Shown here piece by piece: positions 43,381-51,471 of a stretch of DNA of 64,000 nt. Position numbers and translations under genes: made by a program. Within the stretch, counting starts at the first letter, position 1. Each line of letters begins with the position of its first letter. The notes beneath the pieces were generated by a model. It was not told where the DNA came from and did no database searches. It saw only the letters and a program-made list of their open reading frames with translations. This DNA is from Alphaproteobacteria bacterium (GTDB lineage: Bacteria > Pseudomonadota > Alphaproteobacteria > Caulobacterales > Maricaulaceae), in the NCBI GenBank assembly GCA_016124675.1, contig WGNG01000004.1:62001-126000 (forward strand), written 5' to 3'.

Positions 43381-44412
43381 TTGAGCGGATTGCCGGACTG
43401 GCGCAAGGCGGTGTCTGAGAACGATGCGGAACGCCGTTCCATTGCGGCCATGCGCGAGGAGATGGCGGTCTTGCGCGCCGCGCTGGACCTGCAGGTCCCG
43501 GCCAAGCGGGCTGTGGGGCGCAATCTTCTGGTGGCGACGTGGAATGTGCGCGCCTTTGGCGGCCTGACGCAGGCCTGGCGCTCGGAAGACAATGACAGCC
43601 CCAAGCGCAACTGGCGGGGCCTGGCCTATATCGCCGAGATCGTGTCGCGCTTTGACGTGATCGCCCTGCAGGAGGTGCGCGGCGAGTTCAAGGGCCTGCG
43701 CGAGCTGATGAAGACGCTGGGGCCGGGCTGGCAATTCCTGATGACCGACGTCAATCGCGGCGCGGCGGGCAATGATGAGCGCATGGCCTATGTGTTCGAC
43801 GCGGCGCGGGTGCGGCTGTCGGGCCTGGCCGGCGAGCTGACCGTGCCGGACGATGACAAGGTGCTGGCCCGGCTGGGCGTGGAGCCCGGCTCGCCGTTCC
43901 GCCAGTTTGCCCGCAGCCCCTATGCGGTGAGCTTCCAGGCGGGGCGCGAAACCTTCATCCTGGTCACCATGCATGTGCTCTACGGCAAGGGCTATGCCGA
44001 CCGGACGCCGGAGCTCAAGGCCATCGCGGCCTGGCTGAAAGACTGGGCCAAGGACACGGCGAGCTGGGGCCATTCGCTGATGGTGCTGGGCGATTTCAAT
44101 ATCGACCAGCAGGGCGATGTGAACGATCTGGCTTTCCGCTCCACCGGGCTCTACGTGCCGCCCGAGCTCGACGGCCTGCCGCGCACGGTCAGCTTCAAGG
44201 CCGACGGCAAGCCGCCCAAATATTACGACCAGATCGCCTGGTTCTGCGAGGAGGCCGGGGAGTTTGCGCTGGGCATGGAATTCCTGAGCGCCGGCGGCTT
44301 CAATTTCAGGGACTTGCTGTTCCAGGACGAACCCAAACTCACCGCCTAATCGATGAGCTGGCGGGTGAGCGATCATCTGCCGCTCTGGTGTGAATTTGCG
44401 GCGAGGCGGTAG
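43381..44412 (+). pseudogene. Endonuclease/exonuclease/phosphatase family protein, interrupted near its 3' end
   Basis: An EEP-fold nuclease or phosphatase: ATWNVRAFGG, the Glu in VIALQEVRG, LVTMHVLYG, and GDFNIDQQGD are all present. The frame stops at TAA (44347-44349), but the same frame continues SMSWRVSDHLPLWCEFAARR before TAG at 44410. SDHLPLW is the conserved final EEP motif that carries the catalytic Asp-His. So a single nonsense codon separates the catalytic His from the rest. The 322-residue product (43381-44349) would lack activity unless the stop is read through. A TTG start at 43381 follows GGGAGG. Confidence 0.7.
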
Positions 44413-44418
44413 GGGGGC

Positions 44419-46092
44419 TCACCCGCCCGCCCCCATCTGCGCCAGCGCGGCGTGAATATCGCTGACCGTCACCGAGCCTTCGCCCACGGCGCTGGCGACG
44501 CGCTTGACCGAGAGGGCGCGTACATCGCCCACGGCGTAGACGCGTTCCAGGCTGGTCTCGTAGGGGCTGGGCGGGCGGTTGCGGCGCCAGCCTGCGGCGG
44601 CGAGATCGTCCGGAGTGAGGGCGGCGCCGGTCTTGACGAAGCCGCGCGCGTCGCGCGCGATCCTGCCGGGCAGCCATGCGGTGAAGGGCGCCGCGCCGAT
44701 GAACAGGAAGGCGAACGGGGTGTCGAGGCGCACTTCGCCGCCGGGCGTGGCGAGGGTGACAGCGGTCAGGCGCAGATCTTCGGGCCGGGCAGCGCCGTTT
44801 GAGTGGAGGGCGGAGATTTCGGCCTCCGGGTGGAGGGTGATGTTGGAAGTCTCTTTGAGCCGGCGCACGAGATATTCCGACATGGTCTCGCGCAAATCCG
44901 GGCGCCGGTAGATCACGTGGACGCGCTTTGCGGTGCGCGCCAGAAACACCGCGCCCTGGCCGGCGGAATTGCCTGCGCCCACCACGCATACTTCCGCGCC
45001 GGCGCACAGCTGTCCTTCCAGCGCCGAGGCGCCGTAATAAATGCCCGCGCCCTCCAGCGCCTCGAGGCCTTCAAGGGGCAGGCGGCGGTATTGCGCGCCG
45101 GTGGCGATCACCACGGCGCGGGCGATCAGCGTGCGCCCGTCGCGCATGGTCAGGGCGTAACGGCCGTCATCGCGCGGCTCCAGCGCCGCGGCGCGCACGG
45201 GCGCGGCCAGGCGCACGCCGAATTTCTGGGCCTGGACGGCGGCGCGCTCGGCGAGCTCGCGGCCCGACACGCCGGTGGGAAAGCCCAGATAGTTTTCGAT
45301 CTTGGAGGAGGATCCGGCCTGACCGCCGGGCGCCTCGGCGTCCAGCACGACAACCGACAGGCCTTCGGACCCGGCATAGACCGAAGCGGCCAGACCCGCA
45401 GGCCCGGCGCCGACCACCACCACATCCACCTCGGCCTCGTCTGGCAGGAGGCCATAGCCCAGCGCCTCGGCAAGCGCGTCCACATCCGGCTGGCGCATCA
45501 CCCGGGCCGCGCCCAGCACCACGGCCGGCAGGTCAGCGCGGGCCAGGCCCATCGCCTCCATCACCGGCTCCGCCAGCGGGTCGCTCTCAGGATCGAGCCA
45601 GGCGTGGGGCGCGCCCTGGCGGGTGAGAAAGTCGCGAAGGGCGAAGAGCTGGCGGTCATAGGGCGCGCCGATGACGATGAGGGCGCCGGAGCGCGACGAC
45701 ACGGCGAAGGCGCGCCGGGCGGTGAGGGTGCGCACGAAAATGTCGGACAGCTCGCTGTCTTCCACCAGCAGGCGCTGGAAGCGGGCGAACGGGATGTGCA
45801 GCACTTCGCCAGCCTTGCCCATCAGGGTGCGCGCCATCACGGACGCGCCGGTGAGCACAGAGATGTCGCCCGCGAACTGGCCGCGCTCCATCCAGCCGCG
45901 CCGCACCGGACCGGTGGGGGAATCGATGAAGATGTGGGTTTCGCCCGAAAGCGTGACGAGCATGTCCACGCAGCGCTCTCCAAAGGCCGACAGGACCGCG
46001 CCCGCCTCATGGCGGCGCACCTCGCCCCAGGCCGTCAGGCGGGCGAGCTGTTCATCAGTAAAGGTGTAATTGATGTCCGGTGTTGGCTGCAT
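44419..46092 (-). CDS. FAD/NAD(P)-dependent thioredoxin-reductase-like protein with cyclic-nucleotide-binding domain
   Basis: A 557-residue fusion. Residues 1-130 form a CRP-type cNMP-binding domain (MLVTLSGETHIFIDSP, RGQFAGDISVLTG), then a glutaredoxin-like bridge (SGALIVIGAPYDRQLFALRDFL), then a thioredoxin-reductase-like flavoprotein (VVVGAGPAGLAASVYAGSEGLSVVVLD, VVGAGNSAGQGAVFLA, YAVGDVRALSVKRVASAVGEG). The redox CxxC of true TrxB is absent (IYYGASALEGQLC). The electron acceptor is unknown. Start at 46092 has GGGAG upstream. Confidence 0.92.
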   Translation of the reverse strand: MQPTPDINYTFTDEQLARLTAWGEVRRHEAGAVLSAFGERCVDMLVTLSGETHIFIDSPTGPVRRGWMERGQFAGDISVLTGASVMARTLMGKAGEVLHIPFARFQRLLVEDSELSDIFVRTLTARRAFAVSSRSGALIVIGAPYDRQLFALRDFLTRQGAPHAWLDPESDPLAEPVMEAMGLARADLPAVVLGAARVMRQPDVDALAEALGYGLLPDEAEVDVVVVGAGPAGLAASVYAGSEGLSVVVLDAEAPGGQAGSSSKIENYLGFPTGVSGRELAERAAVQAQKFGVRLAAPVRAAALEPRDDGRYALTMRDGRTLIARAVVIATGAQYRRLPLEGLEALEGAGIYYGASALEGQLCAGAEVCVVGAGNSAGQGAVFLARTAKRVHVIYRRPDLRETMSEYLVRRLKETSNITLHPEAEISALHSNGAARPEDLRLTAVTLATPGGEVRLDTPFAFLFIGAAPFTAWLPGRIARDARGFVKTGAALTPDDLAAAGWRRNRPPSPYETSLERVYAVGDVRALSVKRVASAVGEGSVTVSDIHAALAQMGAGG

Positions 46093-46193
46093 CGTCCGCT
46101 CCCGCTGCGGCGACAGCGCCGTAAGGGCGAATATGGCGGGGCGGGCGGGCAAGCGCCAGAGGGCGATGGGGCCAGGGGCACAGGCGGTGATCG

Positions 46194-46469
46194 TCACTGG
46201 TTGTCGTCCTGATCGCCCTTGTCCGGCGGCGCCATGGGGTCGTGCTTGCGGCTGGGCGGGAACATCACGGCGATGGCGATCTGCACGCTGATGAAGGTGG
46301 ACGAGATCAGGAAGACGAGCATCAGGCGCAGGACCGTCCCTTCAGTGCTGGCGCGGGTAAGGGTGCGGATCGCGCCCACGTCGAGGACGAGGATCAGGGT
46401 GGTGAACGTCACCCCGATACAAAAGCCGATCAGGCCGTGGCGCAGGATGAAGCGGATCAGCGGCGGCAT
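46194..46469 (-). CDS. Small two-helix membrane protein, unknown
   Basis: A 91-residue protein with two hydrophobic helices (LIGFCIGVTFTTLILVLDV and LRLMLVFLISSTFISVQIAIAVMF) and a polar C-terminal tail (PPDKGDQDDNQ). I recognise no named family, although similar short inner-membrane proteins are common in alphaproteobacteria. It lies upstream of the cNMP-binding flavoprotein gene on the same strand and may be cotranscribed with it. Confidence 0.75.
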   Translation of the reverse strand: MPPLIRFILRHGLIGFCIGVTFTTLILVLDVGAIRTLTRASTEGTVLRLMLVFLISSTFISVQIAIAVMFPPSRKHDPMAPPDKGDQDDNQ

Positions 46470-46665
46470 GGTCGGGCTTTCCTGTCGGCGGATGGTGGAA
46501 CGCAGGCGTGCCGCGTCAGTGTGCCACGCGCTCCGTCGCGGCGATGTCAGGACGTAGAGCGGCTATAAAGCTAGACTGGCGGGTGCGGCTGGACATGCGG
46601 TCCATGCGCGCACGCGCCCTGTGCCAAGCACGGGCCGGGCGACGCCGCGAACCTCCGAGGTTGAT

Positions 46666-47124
46666 ATGAAACATGTGCTGACAGCGCTGGCCCTCTCCAC
46701 CATCGCCCCTGCCGCCATGGCCATCGAAGATGCCGCTGAACCCGTCGCTACAGCCCCGCGCCCGCTGGTGACCATTGTCACCGCCGCCGATCCGCAGACC
46801 CAGCTGATGGCCCTGGTGCTGACCGCCGCCTCGGTGCGCCAGGGGGCGCAGGCGCATGTCATGCTGTGCGGACCGGCCGGCGACATCGCCCTGCGCGATG
46901 CACCCGCCAGCGCCACGGACGGCCAGGCGCCGCGCGGCGCCAGCCCGCAAGGCCGGTTGCAGAGCCTGATGGCGGACCATGGCGTGACGGTCGAGGTGTG
47001 CGCCATCTACCTGCCGGGGCTGGGCGCCGACGCCTCGGTCCTGCTGGACGGTGTGACGCCCGCCTCGCCCGACGCCATGGCGGCGCGGCTGATGGCGCCG
47101 GACGCAGCGGTGCTGACGTTTTAG
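46666..47124 (+). CDS. Exported DsrE-like protein
   Basis: A 152-residue protein with a signal peptide (MKHVLTALALSTIAPAAMA). The mature part looks like a DsrE/F-fold protein: PLVTIVTAADPQTQLMALVLTAASVRQGAQAHVMLCGPAGDIAL and LMADHGVTVEVCAIYLPGLG, with a Cys at the position used for sulfur carriage in some DsrE proteins. Periplasmic DsrE-like proteins are poorly known. Start 46666 has GAGG upstream. It is monocistronic. Confidence 0.75.
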   Translation: MKHVLTALALSTIAPAAMAIEDAAEPVATAPRPLVTIVTAADPQTQLMALVLTAASVRQGAQAHVMLCGPAGDIALRDAPASATDGQAPRGASPQGRLQSLMADHGVTVEVCAIYLPGLGADASVLLDGVTPASPDAMAARLMAPDAAVLTF

Positions 47125-47608
47125 GGGGTGGGCTTCTCATCGCCGCCTGCGGGGGAGAGATCGGCCCGGGTTCCTGTGAAAGGCGACCGCATCTCTCCGA
47201 TGCTCCTGGCAATGCCATTTTCGCAAGCGTCGCAGGCTGTCAAGGACGGCCCTGCGGGCCGCCGCCGTGCGGCGACCGGGCATGAAGGCCAGCCCGCCTG
47301 GTCCAGATGCGATCACCCCTGCCGCAAGCGGGGAAGACGGACGCGCGTGCATCCCCATCTATCGCCTTGCTTTCGCCTTCAAAGCCGGTCATAGAGCGGC
47401 CATCGCATGAAGCGCGGGCGTAGAGGCGGATCAAACCGCCCACGGGCTTCGATCGGATCGGCAAGGCGGCCGCGGGCCGCCATGATTCAGTCCGGGCGAG
47501 GGCCTTGAAGGCCCGTCGACGGCGGCTGATCTGCGCGGACGCTTTCCCATAACTGTTTGAATGGCCGGCTGGCGCATGCGCGCCCCCGGGCCAGAAGGAA
47601 TATCTGTT
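47125..47608. other. Long intergenic region upstream of the DEAD-box helicase
   Basis: About 480 bases without a credible gene; the ORFs here are short, Arg-rich shadows. It contains several short GC hairpins (for example GGCCCTGCGGGCC near 47250) and presumably the helicase promoter and a long leader. DEAD-box helicase genes often have long 5' untranslated regions, but I see no known riboswitch. Confidence 0.45.
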
Positions 47609-49114
47609 TTGACCACTTTCTCCCAGCTCGGTCTGGCCGAGCCCGTTTTGCGCGCCGTCACTGCCGAAGGCTATGAAGTTCCCACACCGATCCAGGCGCG
47701 CGCCATCCCGCTGTTTCTCACCGGGCGCGACATGGTGGGTCTCGCCCAGACCGGCACCGGCAAGACGGCGGCCTTCGTGCTGCCGCTGCTGACCCGTCTT
47801 CTGGCGGACAACAAGAAAGCCCCCGGCCTGTCGTGCCGTGCGCTGATCCTGGCGCCGACGCGCGAACTGGCCGCGCAGATCGGCGCGTCCGTCGCCGCCT
47901 ATGGCAAGTTCACCGGCCTGACTCACACGGTCGTTTATGGCGGCGCGAAAGCTGGCCCGCAAATCCGCGCCCTGGCGCGCGGCGTTGACGTGCTGGTGGC
48001 CACGCCCGGCCGTCTGCTCGATCACATGCAGGCGGGCAAGCTGCGTCTTGACCTCACCCGCACGGTGGTTCTGGACGAAGCCGACCAGATGCTCGATCTC
48101 GGCTTCATGCCGGCGATCCGCCGCATCCTGCAGGCTGCGGCGCGTCCGCGCACCACGGTGATGTTCTCGGCCACCATGCCCCAGGCGATCCGCCAGCTGG
48201 CGGACGATTTCCTGGACGATCCCGCCACCATCTCGGTGTCGGCGCCGTCGCGCCCCATCGAAGCCATCACCCAGAGCGTGTTCTACGTGGATGGCGGCGC
48301 CAAGCCGGAGGCGCTAATCGACCTCCTGGCCCCGGAAGCGGGCCGCCGGGCGATCATCTTCACGCGCACCAAGCGCGGCGCCGACAAGGTCACCAAGCGC
48401 CTGGTGGAATACGGCCACAAGGCTGCAGCCATTCATGGCAACAAGACGCAAGGCCAGCGCGAGCGCGCCCTGGCGGCGTTCCGTTCGGGCGCTGCGCCGG
48501 TGCTGGTGGCCACCGATATCGCTGCGCGTGGCATTGATGTCGACGGCATCGAGCTGGTGGTCAATTACGAGCTGCCCAACGTGGCTGAAAGCTATGTCCA
48601 CCGCATCGGCCGCACGGCGCGGGCGGGGGCGACAGGCCGGGCGGTGTCGCTGGTGGCGCCCGATGAGCGGGGCCTCCTGAAAGACATCGAGAAGCTGACC
48701 GGCAAACCCATCGCCGGACTGAACGAAGCGCCGCCGATGGCGCGCGGGGCTGCGGCCCGTCCGGCACGTCCGCAGCAGAAGCGTGGCGGCGGCGGTGGTG
48801 GCGGCGGTGGCGGCCGTCCGCGCGCGGCAGGTTCGGGCGGCGGTGAGCGCGGTGAACGCAGCGCTAAAGGCGGCCAGGGCGGCGGCGAGCGGCATGCCGA
48901 GCGCAGCGGCCAGGGCGGCGCAAGCCGGAGTGGCCAGGGCGGCGGCGAGCGCAACGGGCAAGGCGGCGGCAGCCGCGGCGGTCCGGGCGGCAATCGCGGC
49001 GGCCAGGGCGGCCCGCGTGGCGGCCAAGGCGGTTCGCGTGGCGGTCCGGGCGGCAATCGCGGCGGTCAGGGCGGCGGCGGCCAGGGCCGCAGCAAGCAGC
49101 GCGCCGAGGCCTGA
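47609..49114 (+). CDS. rhlE: DEAD-box RNA helicase (RhlE type) with RGG-rich tail
   Basis: An ATP-dependent RNA helicase of about 501 residues. Motifs in order: PTPIQARAIP (Q), AQTGTGKT (I), PTRELAAQ (Ia), ATPGRLLDH (Ib), DEADQM (II), SATMP (III), IIFTRTKRGAD (IV), ATDIAARGIDV (V), HRIGRTARAG (VI). The last 115 residues are a Gly/Arg/Ser/Gln-rich low-complexity tail (repeats like GGNRGGQGG) that should bind RNA and may favour condensate formation. I prefer the TTG at 47609 (AAGGA nine bases upstream; homologues begin TTFSQLGL); an ATG at 47561 adds 16 residues. Confidence 0.93.
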   Translation: MTTFSQLGLAEPVLRAVTAEGYEVPTPIQARAIPLFLTGRDMVGLAQTGTGKTAAFVLPLLTRLLADNKKAPGLSCRALILAPTRELAAQIGASVAAYGKFTGLTHTVVYGGAKAGPQIRALARGVDVLVATPGRLLDHMQAGKLRLDLTRTVVLDEADQMLDLGFMPAIRRILQAAARPRTTVMFSATMPQAIRQLADDFLDDPATISVSAPSRPIEAITQSVFYVDGGAKPEALIDLLAPEAGRRAIIFTRTKRGADKVTKRLVEYGHKAAAIHGNKTQGQRERALAAFRSGAAPVLVATDIAARGIDVDGIELVVNYELPNVAESYVHRIGRTARAGATGRAVSLVAPDERGLLKDIEKLTGKPIAGLNEAPPMARGAAARPARPQQKRGGGGGGGGGGRPRAAGSGGGERGERSAKGGQGGGERHAERSGQGGASRSGQGGGERNGQGGGSRGGPGGNRGGQGGPRGGQGGSRGGPGGNRGGQGGGGQGRSKQRAEA

Positions 49115-49207
49115 ACCGGCCTATCGGTCGCAGACGCGTGAATTGACCCGGGCGCTCCGGGCCGTCAGTTAGTCCGTACTGGATGCTGACGCAGCAAGGG
49201 GCGCCCG

Positions 49208-50599
49208 ATGGCCGATTTCGACTATGACCTGTTCACGATTGGCGCCGGGTCTGGCGGGGTGCGCGCGTCGCGCCTCGCCAGCCTGTCCGGCGCGAAGACG
49301 GCGGTGGCCGAGGAATACCGGCCGGGCGGCACCTGCGTGATCCGCGGCTGCGTGCCCAAGAAATTCATGGTCTACGCCTCCAGTTTCGCCAAGACCTTCC
49401 GCCAGGCGCAAGGCTATGGCTGGAGCCTGGGCGAGGCGCAGTTCGACTGGCCGGCGTTTCGCGACGCCATGCTGGGCGAGGTGGACCGATTGTCGGGCAT
49501 CTACGCCAAGAACCTGGCCAATGCCGGGGTAGAGCTGATCGAGGACCGCGCCGAGCTGGCCGGTCCCCACGAAATCCGCCTGGTCAAATCCGGGCGCACT
49601 GTCACGGCGCGCAATATCCTGATCGCCACGGGCGGCGTACCGAACCGGCCCGAGGGCCTGGCTGGCGCCGAGCACGCGATCACCTCCAACGAACTGTTCC
49701 ATCTCGACACACTGCCCGAGCACCTGGTCATCGCCGGGGGCGGGTATATCGCGTGCGAGTTTGCGCAGGTCTTCGCCGGGCTGGGCGTGAAGACGTGCCT
49801 CATCTATCGCGGCGACACGGTGCTGCGCGGGTTCGATGACGATGTGCGCGCCTTCGTCCACGAGCAGCTGAAGGAAAGCGGCGTGCGGGTGATCACCCAT
49901 GCGGTGTTCACATCGATCGAGCCGTCGGCGCGCGAGGGCTTTTACACCGTGCGCCTCGACACCGGCGATGTGCTGGAGTCCGATGCGGTGGTGCTGGCCA
50001 CCGGGCGCGATCCCTACACTGCCGGGCTGGGCCTGGAGGCTGCCGGGGTGGAGGTGCTGGAGAGCGGCGCCATCAAGGTGGATGCCTATTCGCGCACCAG
50101 CGTGGACCACATCTACGCCGTGGGCGACGTGACCAACCGGGTCAATCTCACGCCTGTGGCGATCCGCGAGGCGATGGCGTTTGTCGAGACAGTGTTCCGC
50201 GGCCGCCCCACCGCCTATGACCATGGCGACATCGCGTCGGCCGTGTTCACCCAGCCGCCCGTGGGCAGCGTGGGCCTGAGCGAAGCCGATGCGCGCCGCC
50301 AGCATGGCAAGATCGACATCTACAAGAGCAAGTTCCGGCCGATGAAGGGGATGCTGACCGCCAAGCCCGACTGGATGCTGATGAAGCTGGTGGTGCGCGC
50401 CGAGGACCAGGTGGTGGTGGGCGTGCATATCGTCGGCGATGACGCGCCGGAAATCATCCAGGCGGTGGGCATTGCGGTCAAAGCCAAGCTCACCAAGGCG
50501 CAGTTCGACGCGGCCTGCGCCGTGCATCCCACCGTCGCCGAGGAGCTGGTGACGATGCGCGAGAAATGGGTGGACCCGACCTTGAGCGCGGCGGAGTAA
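49208..50599 (+). CDS. gor: Glutathione-disulfide reductase
   Basis: Reduces glutathione disulfide with NADPH in the cytoplasm. The 463-residue flavoprotein has the FAD motif TIGAGSGGVRASRLAS, the redox pair Cys43/Cys48 in GGTCVIRGCVPKK, the NADPH motif VIAGGGYIACEFAQVFAGLG, YAVGDVTNRVNLTPVAI and the C-terminal catalytic HPTVAEELVTMR. GG-type spacing and length are normal. It follows the helicase in the same direction but has its own intergenic space of about 90 bases. Confidence 0.96.
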   Translation: MADFDYDLFTIGAGSGGVRASRLASLSGAKTAVAEEYRPGGTCVIRGCVPKKFMVYASSFAKTFRQAQGYGWSLGEAQFDWPAFRDAMLGEVDRLSGIYAKNLANAGVELIEDRAELAGPHEIRLVKSGRTVTARNILIATGGVPNRPEGLAGAEHAITSNELFHLDTLPEHLVIAGGGYIACEFAQVFAGLGVKTCLIYRGDTVLRGFDDDVRAFVHEQLKESGVRVITHAVFTSIEPSAREGFYTVRLDTGDVLESDAVVLATGRDPYTAGLGLEAAGVEVLESGAIKVDAYSRTSVDHIYAVGDVTNRVNLTPVAIREAMAFVETVFRGRPTAYDHGDIASAVFTQPPVGSVGLSEADARRQHGKIDIYKSKFRPMKGMLTAKPDWMLMKLVVRAEDQVVVGVHIVGDDAPEIIQAVGIAVKAKLTKAQFDAACAVHPTVAEELVTMREKWVDPTLSAAE

Positions 50600-50628
50600 T
50601 CCGCCGCGCCTGAGGGGCGCCGGGCGTT

Positions 50629-51111
50629 CTAGTCGTGCTCGTGCTCGCCCATCTGCGACTGCATGTAGCGTTCCTCGCCGATCCTCTCGATCAGCCCGAG
50701 CTGGGTTTCGAGGAAGTCGATATGCTCCTCCTCCGATCTCAGGATGGAGTCAAACAGCTGGCGCGAGACGTGATCGCCCGAGACATGGCAATAGGCGACC
50801 GCTTCCTTGTAGACCGGATGGGCGCGGCGCTCGGCTTCAAGATCGCACTCGAGGATCTCCTTCACGGTCTCGCCGATCAGCACCTTGCCCAGATCCTGGA
50901 CATTGGGCAGGCCCTCAAGGAACAGAATCCGCTCGATCAGCGCGTCGGCGTGCTTCATCTCGTCGATGGATTCTTTATACTCGATTTTGGCGAGGCGATG
51001 GAAACCCCAGTCCTTCAGCATGCGCGCATGCAGGAAATACTGGTTGACCGTGGTCAGCTCCAGCTTCAGCGCCTTGTTGAGGTGCTCGATGACTTTGGGA
51101 TCGCCCTTCAT
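50629..51111 (-). CDS. bfr: Bacterioferritin
   Basis: A 160-residue haem-containing ferritin that stores iron as ferric mineral in a 24-mer. The start is [36 protein letters not shown], with ferroxidase ligands in the [15 protein letters not shown] and [11 protein letters not shown] segments, and the haem-ligand Met in [20 protein letters not shown]. The ORF-track start is 21 residues longer; the ATG at 51111 has GGAG upstream. The upstream region (51170-51200) is AT-rich and probably contains the promoter; I cannot assign an iron box. Confidence 0.95.
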   Translation of the reverse strand: MKGDPKVIEHLNKALKLELTTVNQYFLHARMLKDWGFHRLAKIEYKESIDEMKHADALIERILFLEGLPNVQDLGKVLIGETVKEILECDLEAERRAHPVYKEAVAYCHVSGDHVSRQLFDSILRSEEEHIDFLETQLGLIERIGEERYMQSQMGEHEHD

Positions 51112-51317
51112 GGAATCGGCTCCGGTGCAGGAAACAGGTTGGACGCAATGTAGCATCAAACCCTTCCGCGCCAAGTGATTGAAAAATATTTATTAAGTCA
51201 CTGAGAAGCATTCGCGCGCCTTCACTGCGATGCGTTTGCAGAGCGCCGTTGCGGTGCGGACGCGGCGCCGCAGGGTCTCGACGCGGGCGTCATCAGCTTG
51301 TATCAAGCGCGTCCCTT

Positions 51318-51391
51318 GCGGGTGTAGTTCAATGGTAGAACGTCAGCCTTCCAAGCTGAATATGTCGGTTCGATCCCGTCCACCCGCTCCA
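51318..51391 (+). tRNA. tRNA-Gly (TCC)
   Basis: Cloverleaf with acceptor GCGGGTG / CACCCGC, D arm, anticodon arm TCAGC-CTTCCAA-GCTGA (anticodon TCC), T arm with GTTCGATCC, discriminator T and encoded CCA. Reads GGA and GGG glycine codons. No other tRNA is nearby. Confidence 0.96.
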
Positions 51392-51471
51392 GATTTTCCG
51401 CCTCATCCCTGACACCTGCCCACAGCCCAAACCCCCTGCATCGCCGGGCGCTGCGCGCTATACCGGCAGGC

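Noticed and set aside
43161-43610. 149-residue minus-strand ORF
   Set aside because: It is antisense to the EEP gene and in a different frame from the membrane-protein remnant; composition is Arg/Pro/Ser-rich.
47240-48025. 261-residue minus-strand ORF upstream of the helicase
   Set aside because: It overlaps the N-terminal part of the helicase in antisense and has shadow-type composition; no ribosome binding site seen.
48780-49112. Tandem DNA repeat after the helicase core
   Set aside because: It is the coding sequence of the Gly/Arg-rich tail; the reading frame is intact and such tails are common in RhlE proteins.
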